DNA from: Candidatus Nanopelagicaceae bacterium
GTDB taxonomy: Bacteria; Actinomycetota; Actinomycetes; Nanopelagicales; Nanopelagicaceae
DNA: 64,000 nucleotides
Direction of reading: 5' to 3'
NCBI GenBank assembly: GCA_018882885.1
Contig: VERG01000002.1
Coordinates: forward strand, 1 to 64,000
Both the position numbers and the translations under genes were made by a program. This document shows positions 1 to 7,752 of the stretch, piece after piece. Position 1 is the stretch's first letter; each line of letters begins with the position of its first letter. The notes under the pieces are model-generated. The model did no database searches, was not told the DNA's origin, and worked only from the letters and a program-made list of their open reading frames with translations.

Positions 1-459
1 TGCTGCTTCGACCGCTACCGCGCCAGTGTTGGAGCCCAAGCGACCTTCTGCTTTGCAGTAAATTTTTCGTCCCTCTTGTCCCACAATCTCAGCGTTAATG
101 AAAAGTGTGGTTCCCACCGGAACAGGGGCCACAAATAATGTTTCCAATTTGCCGGTAACAGCAGGTTGTCTAACTAACCACATTAACTTTCCTAGCGCCT
201 CATCAAAGGCGCAAGAGAGCAAACCACCGTGAGCTAAGCCAGGAGCACCTTGATGAAGCTCAGTAACGGTGAACTTTGCATTGATTGTCATTCCCTCACC
301 GGAGTAGGCGATGAGATGTAAACCTGCGGGATGTGAAGCACCGCATCCATAACAATCCTGATTATGCGAACCAAGCAAAGAACCAGCTACCGGTGCTTGG
401 GGATGACGTTCCGGCACTTTTGCGCCAGCCGGTGGATTAATACTCAAGCCTCGAGACAT
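1..459 (-). CDS. PaaI-like hotdog thioesterase (3' end cut off)
   Basis: Translating leftward from the ATG at 459 gives an open frame of 153 codons running off the window edge, starting MSRGLSINPPAG. It contains NQDCYGCG and then LAHGGLLSCAFDEALG, the HGG-containing segment typical of PaaI/YigI-type hotdog acyl-CoA thioesterases, which hydrolyse acyl- or aroyl-CoA in the cytoplasm. There is no purine-rich ribosome site before the ATG. Instead a TAACCT box (467-472) lies 7 nt upstream, so the mRNA may be leaderless. The gene is divergent from the DUF3093 gene. The family call rests on motif recognition; the substrate is unknown and the C-terminus is missing. Confidence 0.72.
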   Translation of the reverse strand, partial: MSRGLSINPPAGAKVPERHPQAPVAGSLLGSHNQDCYGCGASHPAGLHLIAYSGEGMTINAKFTVTELHQGAPGLAHGGLLSCAFDEALGKLMWLVRQPAVTGKLETLFVAPVPVGTTLFINAEIVGQEGRKIYCKAEGRLGSNTGAVAVEAA

Positions 460-497
460 AGGTGAAAGGTTACCCTGTTTGAACCCTGAATTAACTA

Positions 498-513
498 CCT
501 GCAACCTTGCAGG
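498..513. promoter_or_regulatory. Perfect 7-bp inverted repeat between divergent genes
   Basis: CCTGCAA-cc-TTGCAGG lies in the 71-bp gap between the thioesterase and the DUF3093 gene. Its right edge is 4 bp from a TACTCT box. Arm length and position suit a dimeric repressor operator, but no regulator is identified, so function is inference. Confidence 0.3.
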
Positions 514-517
514 CAAG

Positions 518-533
518 TACTCTCCTGTCAGTG
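518..533 (+). promoter_or_regulatory. Candidate leaderless promoter (-10 TACTCT) of the DUF3093 gene
   Basis: TACTCT at 518-523 fits TAnnnT and is followed by 7 nt and then GTG at 531. Transcription would begin at or next to the start codon. This favours GTG 531 over the in-frame TTG at 507, which lies upstream of the -10 box. No clear -35 is visible. Confidence 0.4.
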
Positions 534-956
534 AGAGAGATAATTCGCTGGCCATTATGGATCTGGCTTCTAGTTATTGGACTGGATTTTTCTATTGTGC
601 TGGCATTTTGGGCCGCGCTTGGTAACTCTGCAACATGGATTGCACTCTTCATTTTGCTACTTCTCTCAGGGTTTTTTTATCAATTCACCAAACTTAAAAT
701 TGAGGTTACCAGCGATGTTATCAAGGTAGGACGGGCAAATATTGCAAAAACTTTTCTCGGAGATATTGAGATTTTGAAAGATGATCAGATGAAGCATCTA
801 AGAGGTCCAGGCATTAACCCTTCCGCATTTCTTGCGCTGCGTTTTTGGGTAAGAGGAGGGGTAAAAATAAATATTGCAGATCCCAGAGATCCAACGCCTT
901 ACTGGTTAGTGAGCACAAAAGACCCAGAGAAAGTAATTAAGGCAATTAAAGATTAA
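531..956 (+). CDS. DUF3093 membrane protein
   Basis: This small protein of about 141 aa has two closely spaced hydrophobic segments near its N-terminus (roughly LWIWLLVIGLDFSIVLAFWA and WIALFILLLLSGFFY). A soluble beta-rich C-terminal part follows, with RFWVRGGVKINIADPRDPTPYWL. This fits DUF3093, an actinobacterial family of unknown function usually found beside dut and DUF4193; DUF4193 is its convergent neighbour here. The stops of the two genes overlap by 4 bp (953-956). I chose GTG 531 because a TACTCT box precedes it by 7 nt; TTG 507 would add 8 residues. No catalytic motif is visible. The family call is by recognition and context. Confidence 0.72.
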   Translation: MREIIRWPLWIWLLVIGLDFSIVLAFWAALGNSATWIALFILLLLSGFFYQFTKLKIEVTSDVIKVGRANIAKTFLGDIEILKDDQMKHLRGPGINPSAFLALRFWVRGGVKINIADPRDPTPYWLVSTKDPEKVIKAIKD

Positions 957-1246
957 ATGCAGTCTTTGCAGATAGCTTTGGCGCCCTCGCCTTTAGCTAA
1001 CTGTGTTATGTGATGTACCAAGAAACAGCGAGAACAGGTGAACTCATTCTCTTGTTTTGGAACAACGCGAACCGCCAACTCTTCACCAGAAAGATCCGCA
1101 CCTGGCAGCTCAACATTCTCTGCCTCTTCTTCATCGAGATCAACCTGTCCTGATTGCGCCTCTGCTCGTCGAGCTTTTAACTCTTCAAGCGACTCCTCAT
1201 GTAACTCTTCATCGGTTTTTCGGGGCGTGTCGTAATCCGTTGCCAT
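953..1246 (-). CDS. DUF4193 zinc-ribbon-like protein
   Basis: A 97-aa acidic protein. The N-terminal two thirds is rich in Asp and Glu and looks extended or helical. The C-terminus carries CSRC and, about 20 residues later, CKDC, a four-cysteine site likely to bind zinc or iron. Length, acidity and the paired CxxC motifs match DUF4193, a widespread actinobacterial family of unknown function that typically neighbours DUF3093 and dut. The ATG at 1246 follows a GAGAGA ribosome-site-like stretch. Its stop codon overlaps that of the convergent DUF3093 gene. No dut is in view. Confidence 0.75.
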   Translation of the reverse strand: MATDYDTPRKTDEELHEESLEELKARRAEAQSGQVDLDEEEAENVELPGADLSGEELAVRVVPKQENEFTCSRCFLVHHITQLAKGEGAKAICKDCI

Positions 1247-1408
1247 TGATCTCTCACCACCATTCCAAAGTTTGACTAGCTGTCATCGGTCTGACCGCTA
1301 GATGTGCACGGGCGGATAATGCCCAAAACCCACGCTCGTGTCCTGACCAACACTCGGCGTGTCGCGATTATTCCCGCATGAAACCCATAACTTTATGAAA
1401 AATCTCAG

Positions 1409-2095
1409 TTATTTGTGGGGTTCGCCTTTTGATCGCAACTTCCCTTGAGTAGTACGCCACTTTGCAATCTCACCATGGTTGCCAGATAGCAATATCTCGG
1501 GCACTGCATGCCCCCGCCAAAGAGCTGGCTTAGTGTAACTTGGATACTCAACACTTCCCAGCTCATTGTGTGATTCTTCTGCAAGTGAATCTGGATTACC
1601 AATAACTCCCGGAATCAATCGCGTTACCGCTTCGATAATAACCATGGCGGCGACCTCTCCACCATTTAACACATAATCCCCAATTGAAATCTCATGAACC
1701 CTTACGTTTTTTGCGCTGCGATAAAAATCAGCAACACGGGCATCTATTCCTTCATAACGACCACAAGCAAAAAGTAGATGTGCAGAGTTAGAGAACTCTT
1801 CGGCAACCCTTTGATTAAATTGTTTTCCAGCAGGTGTAAGAATCACTAAATCAATTAATTGATCAGATTTATCAATTACCGCATCGATAGCCTCGCCCCA
1901 AGGCTCTGGTTTCATCACCATTCCAGCACCACCGCCGTAAGGGGTGTCATCTACTGTGTGATGGTTGTCGTAGGTGTAATCCCGAAGGTTGACCGCTTTG
2001 AAATCAACAATCTTATGTTCTCTAGCTTTACCAATAAGTGAAAGCTCTAAGGGCGCAAAATACTCTGGGAATATTGAGATAGCTGTAATCTTCAT
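1409..2095 (-). CDS. trmD: tRNA (guanine-37-N1)-methyltransferase
   Basis: TrmD methylates N1 of G37 next to the anticodon using S-adenosylmethionine and so prevents +1 frameshifting. The 228-aa length is normal. Visible motifs are DTPYGGGAGMVM (about 50-61), GRYEGID (112-118) and SIGDYVLNGGE (137-147), which form the trefoil-knot cofactor pocket of the SPOUT family; GNPDSLAEESH lies further on. The start overlaps the rimM stop as ATGA (2092-2095), so translation is probably coupled. It is the last gene of the rpsP-khpA-rimM operon. In many bacteria rplS follows trmD, but here the next gene is DUF4193. Confidence 0.97.
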   Translation of the reverse strand: MKITAISIFPEYFAPLELSLIGKAREHKIVDFKAVNLRDYTYDNHHTVDDTPYGGGAGMVMKPEPWGEAIDAVIDKSDQLIDLVILTPAGKQFNQRVAEEFSNSAHLLFACGRYEGIDARVADFYRSAKNVRVHEISIGDYVLNGGEVAAMVIIEAVTRLIPGVIGNPDSLAEESHNELGSVEYPSYTKPALWRGHAVPEILLSGNHGEIAKWRTTQGKLRSKGEPHK

Positions 2096-2592
2096 AGCAA
2101 CCCTGCAAAATTAATTATGGTCAATCGCTTGGTCTCAATATCTACCTTTGGAACATAAGCTTTAACAAAGGGCACTAGGACCTCTTTGCCCTCATGTTCT
2201 ACGACAAGGGTGTCCTGTGCTGGTAGCTGGAGAACATCTACCACCTTGCCCCACTCTCTTCCAGATTCATCAATCACTGTGCAATCAACTATTTGAGAAA
2301 TATGGAAATCATCCTCTGAAGTATTTGATTCTCTTGGATCGACCTCGGCCAATAACAATACATTGCGCAGTTTTTCTACCGCAGTTCGATCTGCTACGCC
2401 CTCAAAAGCCAATAAGAGTGTCCCGCTATGAACCTTTACTTCTCGGATTGTTAAAGGGCCTTTATCCATTGGATCGGTTTTTAATTCTGCGCCAACAAAG
2501 AAACGGGCCTCGGGGTTATCGGTTCGAATTTCAATCGTAGCTTCGCCGCGCACTCCATGTGCGCGGCCGATGCGTCCTACGACTAGTAACAA
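2092..2592 (-). CDS. rimM: Ribosome maturation factor RimM
   Basis: RimM assists assembly of the 30S head by binding ribosomal protein S19. The protein has 166 aa. The N-terminal RimM barrel starts VVGRIGRAHGVRGE, and a PRC-barrel-like C-terminal half contains GREWGKVVDVLQL and VPFVKAYVPKVD. The only usable start is TTG at 2592, because an in-frame stop lies 3 codons upstream and no ATG or GTG comes early enough. A TATAAC box (2598-2603) lies 5 nt before this TTG, and a GC hairpin (2615-2629) separates it from khpA. Rare-start or leaderless expression is therefore possible despite the operon layout. Confidence 0.95.
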   Translation of the reverse strand: MLLVVGRIGRAHGVRGEATIEIRTDNPEARFFVGAELKTDPMDKGPLTIREVKVHSGTLLLAFEGVADRTAVEKLRNVLLLAEVDPRESNTSEDDFHISQIVDCTVIDESGREWGKVVDVLQLPAQDTLVVEHEGKEVLVPFVKAYVPKVDIETKRLTIINFAGLL

Positions 2593-2597
2593 AACTA

Positions 2598-2629
2598 GTT
2601 ATAAAAGCGGAAGAGCGCGATTAACGCGC
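2598..2629 (-). promoter_or_regulatory. Hairpin plus TATAAC box between khpA and rimM
   Basis: Right after the khpA stop is GCGCG-ttaat-CGCGC (2615-2629), followed leftward by TCTTCCGCTTTTATAAC. The hairpin and T-rich stretch resemble a weak attenuator. TATAAC (2598-2603) could act as a -10 box for a nearly leaderless rimM mRNA. Both roles are inference. Confidence 0.35.
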
Positions 2630-2863
2630 CTCATCCGCCTCAATTAAATCAACTCGAACACTGCGTCCAGCCAAAGCCGAGACCACTGTGCGTAATGCTT
2701 TTGCTGTGCGACCATTTCGGCCGATTACTTTGCCAATATCCTCTGGATGAACCCGCACCTCAAGAGTGGTGCCACGTCTTCCCTCTTTTTCAGAGATGAC
2801 TACCTCTTCAGGGTTATCAACGATTCCCTTAACGAGATGCTCTAAAGCTTCGTCAATCATCAC
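2621..2863 (-). CDS. khpA: KH-domain RNA-binding protein KhpA
   Basis: This 80-aa protein is a single KH domain with the nucleic-acid-binding GxxG loop as GRNG (about 48-51) inside GKVIGRNGRTAKALR. KhpA (YlqC family) binds RNA and in Gram-positives partners with KhpB in cell-size and cell-envelope control. Its position between rpsP and rimM is the conserved one. It starts 6 bp after the rpsP stop, so it is co-transcribed. Length is normal for the family and nothing is missing. Confidence 0.93.
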   Translation of the reverse strand: MMIDEALEHLVKGIVDNPEEVVISEKEGRRGTTLEVRVHPEDIGKVIGRNGRTAKALRTVVSALAGRSVRVDLIEADEAR

Positions 2864-2869
2864 AGCTGA

Positions 2870-3415
2870 TTACTCTGCAGGTGTTTCTGCTGGGGCTTCA
2901 GCCTCTGCTGCTGGCGCAGCTTCAACTGGAGTTTCAGCGACAACTGCTTCAGATGCAACAGCTTCAACAGGTGCAGACTCTGCAACCGCACTTTCTTCCG
3001 CAGGCGCTGACTTCGCAGCTAATTTCTCTGCAGCGCGCTTCTTCATTGTGGTTGCACCATCTTTTGGCTCATTCATCGCTGCTTTAACAGCTGCTTCATA
3101 AGCCGCACGCTTATCAGCACGAGCTGGAAGAGTTTTCAATGTTCCCTCTGCTCCTGCAATACCTTTGAACTTTTGCCAATCACCGGTTACCTTCAAAATC
3201 GCCTCTACGGCTTCGGTTGGCTTTGCACCATTTTTTAACCAGTGTTGTGCGCGCTCTGAGTTAACCTGAATCAAAGATGGCTCAGAGGCTGGTGAGTAAC
3301 GACCAATCTCTTCAATCTTCAAACCATTACGAGCTTTACGGGAATCTGCAACAACAATGCGGTAATGCGGGGTACGGATTTTTCCAAGACGTACCAATCT
3401 AATCTTTACGGCCAC
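2870..3415 (-). CDS. rpsP: 30S ribosomal protein S16
   Basis: The start is GTG at 3415, giving MAVKIRLVRLGKIRTPHYRIVVAD. It is preceded by AAGGAG with 8 nt spacing, which rules out longer upstream readings. The S16 core occupies about residues 1-85 and is followed by an S16-adjacent helix region. A long C-terminal tail of about 60 residues is very rich in Ala, Glu, Pro and Val. Such acidic Ala-rich tails on S16 are common in actinobacteria and are thought to be disordered. It heads the rpsP-khpA-rimM-trmD operon. Confidence 0.95.
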   Translation of the reverse strand: MAVKIRLVRLGKIRTPHYRIVVADSRKARNGLKIEEIGRYSPASEPSLIQVNSERAQHWLKNGAKPTEAVEAILKVTGDWQKFKGIAGAEGTLKTLPARADKRAAYEAAVKAAMNEPKDGATTMKKRAAEKLAAKSAPAEESAVAESAPVEAVASEAVVAETPVEAAPAAEAEAPAETPAE

Positions 3416-3580
3416 GAAGGCTTTCTCCTTGCATAATCGTTCGAATGATGAAATCAAACCCGAGTGGGATGCCAGGTGAATTTCAATCAATTCTGGTTAA
3501 TGGTTGCCGGTCAAGAGGTAGAGGGCTCTTGAACAGGAGGCCAATATTGCCATGAGCCAACAGATATGCCCAATTTGGCC

Positions 3581-5044
3581 TCAACGCCCTTCTTGAGCCG
3601 CTCGCTTTGCTGGGTTGCCTGAACGGGATTTCTTCTTGGGGCTTTGGGGTTTTCCGCCACCTATTCCAGTTGGCACTCCGGCCGGTAGTGACATCCCAGG
3701 CGGTAACGCCATCCCCTTTGGCATGCCGCCGCCAGTGCGCATCTGTTTCATCATCTTTTGAGCCGCTGAAAAGCGATCAACTAAGGAGTTAACTTCGGTA
3801 ACGGTTCTGCCACTGCCTTTGGCAATACGAGCCCTTCTTGAGCCATTTAACAATTTGGGATTTTGTCGCTCTTCTCGGGTCATGGATTGCACAATTGCTT
3901 GGGTCCGCACAAGCTCATTGTCATCAAGTGAATCAATCTGTTTTTTCATAGCGGCGTTGTTTGCGCCAGGCAACATTCCCAATAACTTGGTCATTGAACC
4001 CATTTTCTTCATAGCCTGTAGCTGTTCTAGAAAATCTTCGAGAGTGAACTCCTCTCCAGATACAAACTTCTCTTCAAGTCTTTTCGCACTCTCCCCATCA
4101 ATAGCTTTTTTAGCTTGCTCGGCCAAGGTTTGGATATCACCCATACCCAAAATTCTTGAGGCCATGCGGTCCGGGTAGAAGTAATCAAAGTCAGAGAGCT
4201 TTTCGCCGTTAGATACAAAGAGGATTGGCTTTCCAGACATCTCTGCAATAGATAAAGCGGCGCCACCCTTCGCATCGCCATCTAGTTTGGTAAGAACTAC
4301 TGCGTCAAAACCAACACCTGATTCAAATGCTTGAGCCGTACGTACCGCATCTTGACCAATCATTGCATCTACAACAAATAAGGTCTCATCTGGATTTACC
4401 GCAGCTTTGATATCTCTAGCCTGTTTCATCAACTCTTCATCTATTCCGAGTCGGCCAGCGGTGTCGATGATAACTACGTTGTGAAGCTTTTCCTTTGCAA
4501 AGTTAATTGCATCTCGCGAAACCTTCACCGGATCTCCAACGCCATTTCCAGGCTCAGGTGCAAAAACTGGAAGTTTTAGAGATTCGGCCAGAACGCAGAG
4601 TTGGGTTACCGCATTTGGTCGTTGTAAATCAGCGGCCACAAGTAAGGGAGTATTTCCATCCTCTTTTAAGTAACTAGCTAACTTGCCGGCAAGGGTGGTC
4701 TTTCCCGATCCTTGCAAACCGGCCAGCATAATTACCGTAGGTGGATTCTTTGCGAATCGAATTCGACGGGCCGCTCCACCCAAAATCTCAATTAACTCGG
4801 CGTTAATTATCGAGTAGATCTCTTGGGATTGATTTGTTGATTTTCTTAACTCTGGAAGCGCGGTGAGTGATTTTTCCTTTACCCGCTGGACAAAGGTTTC
4901 AACCACTGAAAGCGCTACATCCGCCTCCAGCAATGCGGTACGGAGCTCCCCAGCTGCGTCATCAATATCTGATTCGGTAATACGTCCTTTGTTACGCAAA
5001 GCCCCAAATACTTCAGAGAATTTGTTGCTAAGCGATTCAAACAT
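3581..5044 (-). CDS. ffh: Signal recognition particle GTPase Ffh
   Basis: Ffh binds signal sequences of nascent membrane proteins and, with 4.5S RNA and FtsY, delivers ribosomes to SecYEG. The protein has 487 aa. The N domain is followed by the G domain, with P-loop GLQGSGKT (about 109-116), DTAGR (194-198) and TKLD (252-255). The methionine-rich M domain includes a GM-rich segment near 440-470 and a basic C-terminus. Its receptor gene ftsY lies 1.9 kb upstream on the same strand. The 33-nt gap between the glnB terminator and the ATG holds TAGGCT 7 nt from the start and no ribosome site, so the mRNA is probably leaderless. Confidence 0.97.
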   Translation of the reverse strand: MFESLSNKFSEVFGALRNKGRITESDIDDAAGELRTALLEADVALSVVETFVQRVKEKSLTALPELRKSTNQSQEIYSIINAELIEILGGAARRIRFAKNPPTVIMLAGLQGSGKTTLAGKLASYLKEDGNTPLLVAADLQRPNAVTQLCVLAESLKLPVFAPEPGNGVGDPVKVSRDAINFAKEKLHNVVIIDTAGRLGIDEELMKQARDIKAAVNPDETLFVVDAMIGQDAVRTAQAFESGVGFDAVVLTKLDGDAKGGAALSIAEMSGKPILFVSNGEKLSDFDYFYPDRMASRILGMGDIQTLAEQAKKAIDGESAKRLEEKFVSGEEFTLEDFLEQLQAMKKMGSMTKLLGMLPGANNAAMKKQIDSLDDNELVRTQAIVQSMTREERQNPKLLNGSRRARIAKGSGRTVTEVNSLVDRFSAAQKMMKQMRTGGGMPKGMALPPGMSLPAGVPTGIGGGKPQSPKKKSRSGNPAKRAAQEGR

Positions 5045-5057
5045 GGTCGAAAGCCTA
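5045..5057 (-). promoter_or_regulatory. Candidate leaderless promoter (-10 TAGGCT) of ffh
   Basis: On the minus strand TAGGCT (5057-5052) is followed by TTCGACC and then the ffh ATG at 5044. It lies directly downstream of a strong terminator, so ffh needs its own promoter and this box is the only good -10 candidate. Confidence 0.45.
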
Positions 5058-5076
5058 CTAAAGCCGGCTTGCTAAT

Positions 5077-5114
5077 AAAAATGGGCACAGAGACTCGGCT
5101 CTGCGCCCATTTTT
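5077..5114. terminator. Rho-independent terminator after glnB
   Basis: AAAAATGGGC-a-CAGAG, loop actcgg, CTCTG-c-GCCCATTTTT. This is a GC-rich stem with one mismatch, flanked by A and T tracts, so it can work on either strand. Leftward it ends the amtB-glnB transcript before ffh. Confidence 0.88.
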
Positions 5115-5131
5115 CAGTTGACTACTTGAGA

Positions 5132-6771
<1,640 letters not shown>

Positions 6772-6863
6772 TGCAATCTCCCAATACCAATTTTTCGGTA
6801 GTTCTCACCGTTGAGAATGGGAGCAGGGTGCCCTTGACGTATTACGGTCCAGGCCTCAACTAG

Positions 6864-6899
6864 GTTTCATTTTGGTGACAGTTATGCCGGGCTTGTTAC
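6864..6899 (-). promoter_or_regulatory. Candidate GlnR operator upstream of amtB
   Basis: Read leftward the region contains GTAAC-n6-GGCAT-n4-GTCAC-n6-GAAAC. The second half (6879-6864) matches the actinobacterial GlnR half-site gTnAC-n6-GaAAC exactly. The first half is degenerate and the repeat is 20 bp, not the usual 22. The box covers the expected -35 position of a TAATAC element at 6838-6843. GlnR itself is not in the window. Confidence 0.5.
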
Positions 6900-6913
6900 A
6901 GAGGTGTAAAAAA

Positions 6914-7750
6914 TCAGCTCAGGAGCTCTGAAATGTAGGGGTCCGGGTCGAAAGCTTTCAGATCCGCTACCCCTTCTCCAACCCCAACATACTTAAGCGG
7001 CAGAGCTAACTCCCGCTCTGTTGCCAGAGCAATTCCACCTTTAGTTGAACCATCAATCTTGGTAACAATCATTCCGGTTAAGGAAACACTTTCTGAAAAA
7101 ACTCGGGCTTGTGCGATGCCATTTTGTCCAGTGGTTCCATCTAAAACAAATAGCACCTCATTTACTGGGGTAACTTTTTCTATTACCCGCCGCACCTTTC
7201 CTAATTCATCCATCAAATTGCTCTTGGTATGTAATCTACCTGCAGTATCAATGAGCAAAACATCGTAACCTTCATTTTTCGCCTTGGTAGCGCCATCAAA
7301 ACACACTGCGGCCGGATCAGAGTATTCCGCTCCTCGAACCACATCCACACCAATACGTTGCCCCCAGGTGATCAATTGATCCACTGCTGCTGCGCGAAAA
7401 GTGTCGGCTGCAACCAAAAGAACTTTTTTTCCAGAAGTCTTTAGAAGATTTGCTAATTTCGCCGTGCTGGTAGTTTTGCCGGTTCCATTTACTCCAACGA
7501 CAAGGACTGTGGTTAATCCCCCCGCTTGTAATTTAAGTTCTCGTGAATCAGTGGATAAGAAGGATTTAATGCGCTCTGTAATCGCCGCCTCAAGATTTTC
7601 TGACTTTTCTTTTTTTACTAAATCTACAATCTCTTCCGCAGTCGTAGCACCGATATCAGATTCAATGAGAATTTTGCGAAACTCTTCAATGTCCTCTAAC
7701 GAGGCTCGGTTGCGAGAGAATTTAGAGAGAAAAGAGCCAAACAATCCCAT
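6914..7750 (-). CDS. ftsY: SRP receptor GTPase FtsY (minimal form)
   Basis: At 278 aa this receptor has only the NG core. It begins MGLFGSFLSKFSR, an amphipathic N-terminal helix of the sort that anchors FtsY to the membrane. The helical N domain follows, then P-loop GVNGTGKT (86-93), DTFRAAAVDQL, DTAGR (168-172) and TKIDGS. The long acidic A domain found in E. coli and many actinobacterial FtsY proteins is absent. It partners with Ffh. It starts 2 bp after the smc stop, so the two are co-transcribed. Confidence 0.96.
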   Translation of the reverse strand: MGLFGSFLSKFSRNRASLEDIEEFRKILIESDIGATTAEEIVDLVKKEKSENLEAAITERIKSFLSTDSRELKLQAGGLTTVLVVGVNGTGKTTSTAKLANLLKTSGKKVLLVAADTFRAAAVDQLITWGQRIGVDVVRGAEYSDPAAVCFDGATKAKNEGYDVLLIDTAGRLHTKSNLMDELGKVRRVIEKVTPVNEVLFVLDGTTGQNGIAQARVFSESVSLTGMIVTKIDGSTKGGIALATERELALPLKYVGVGEGVADLKAFDPDPYISELLS

Positions 7751-7752
7751 TG

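Noticed and set aside
1287-1297. CGGTC-t-GACCG repeat upstream of DUF4193
   Set aside because: Short palindrome with a one-base spacer, likely to arise by chance; no other sign of an operator.
1386-1402. CATAA-ag-TTATG palindrome after trmD
   Set aside because: Short AT-rich palindrome, no run of T at the 3' side and not GC-rich enough for a terminator.
3416-3490. N-terminal extension of rpsP to 3490
   Set aside because: AAGGAG and the conserved AVKIRL start place the gene at GTG 3415; the extra residues do not look like S16.
3511-3532. TCAAGAG-n8-CTCTTGA repeat between ffh and rpsP, possibly a terminator
   Set aside because: It has a 7-bp AT-rich stem without a T run in either direction, so I do not call it a terminator.
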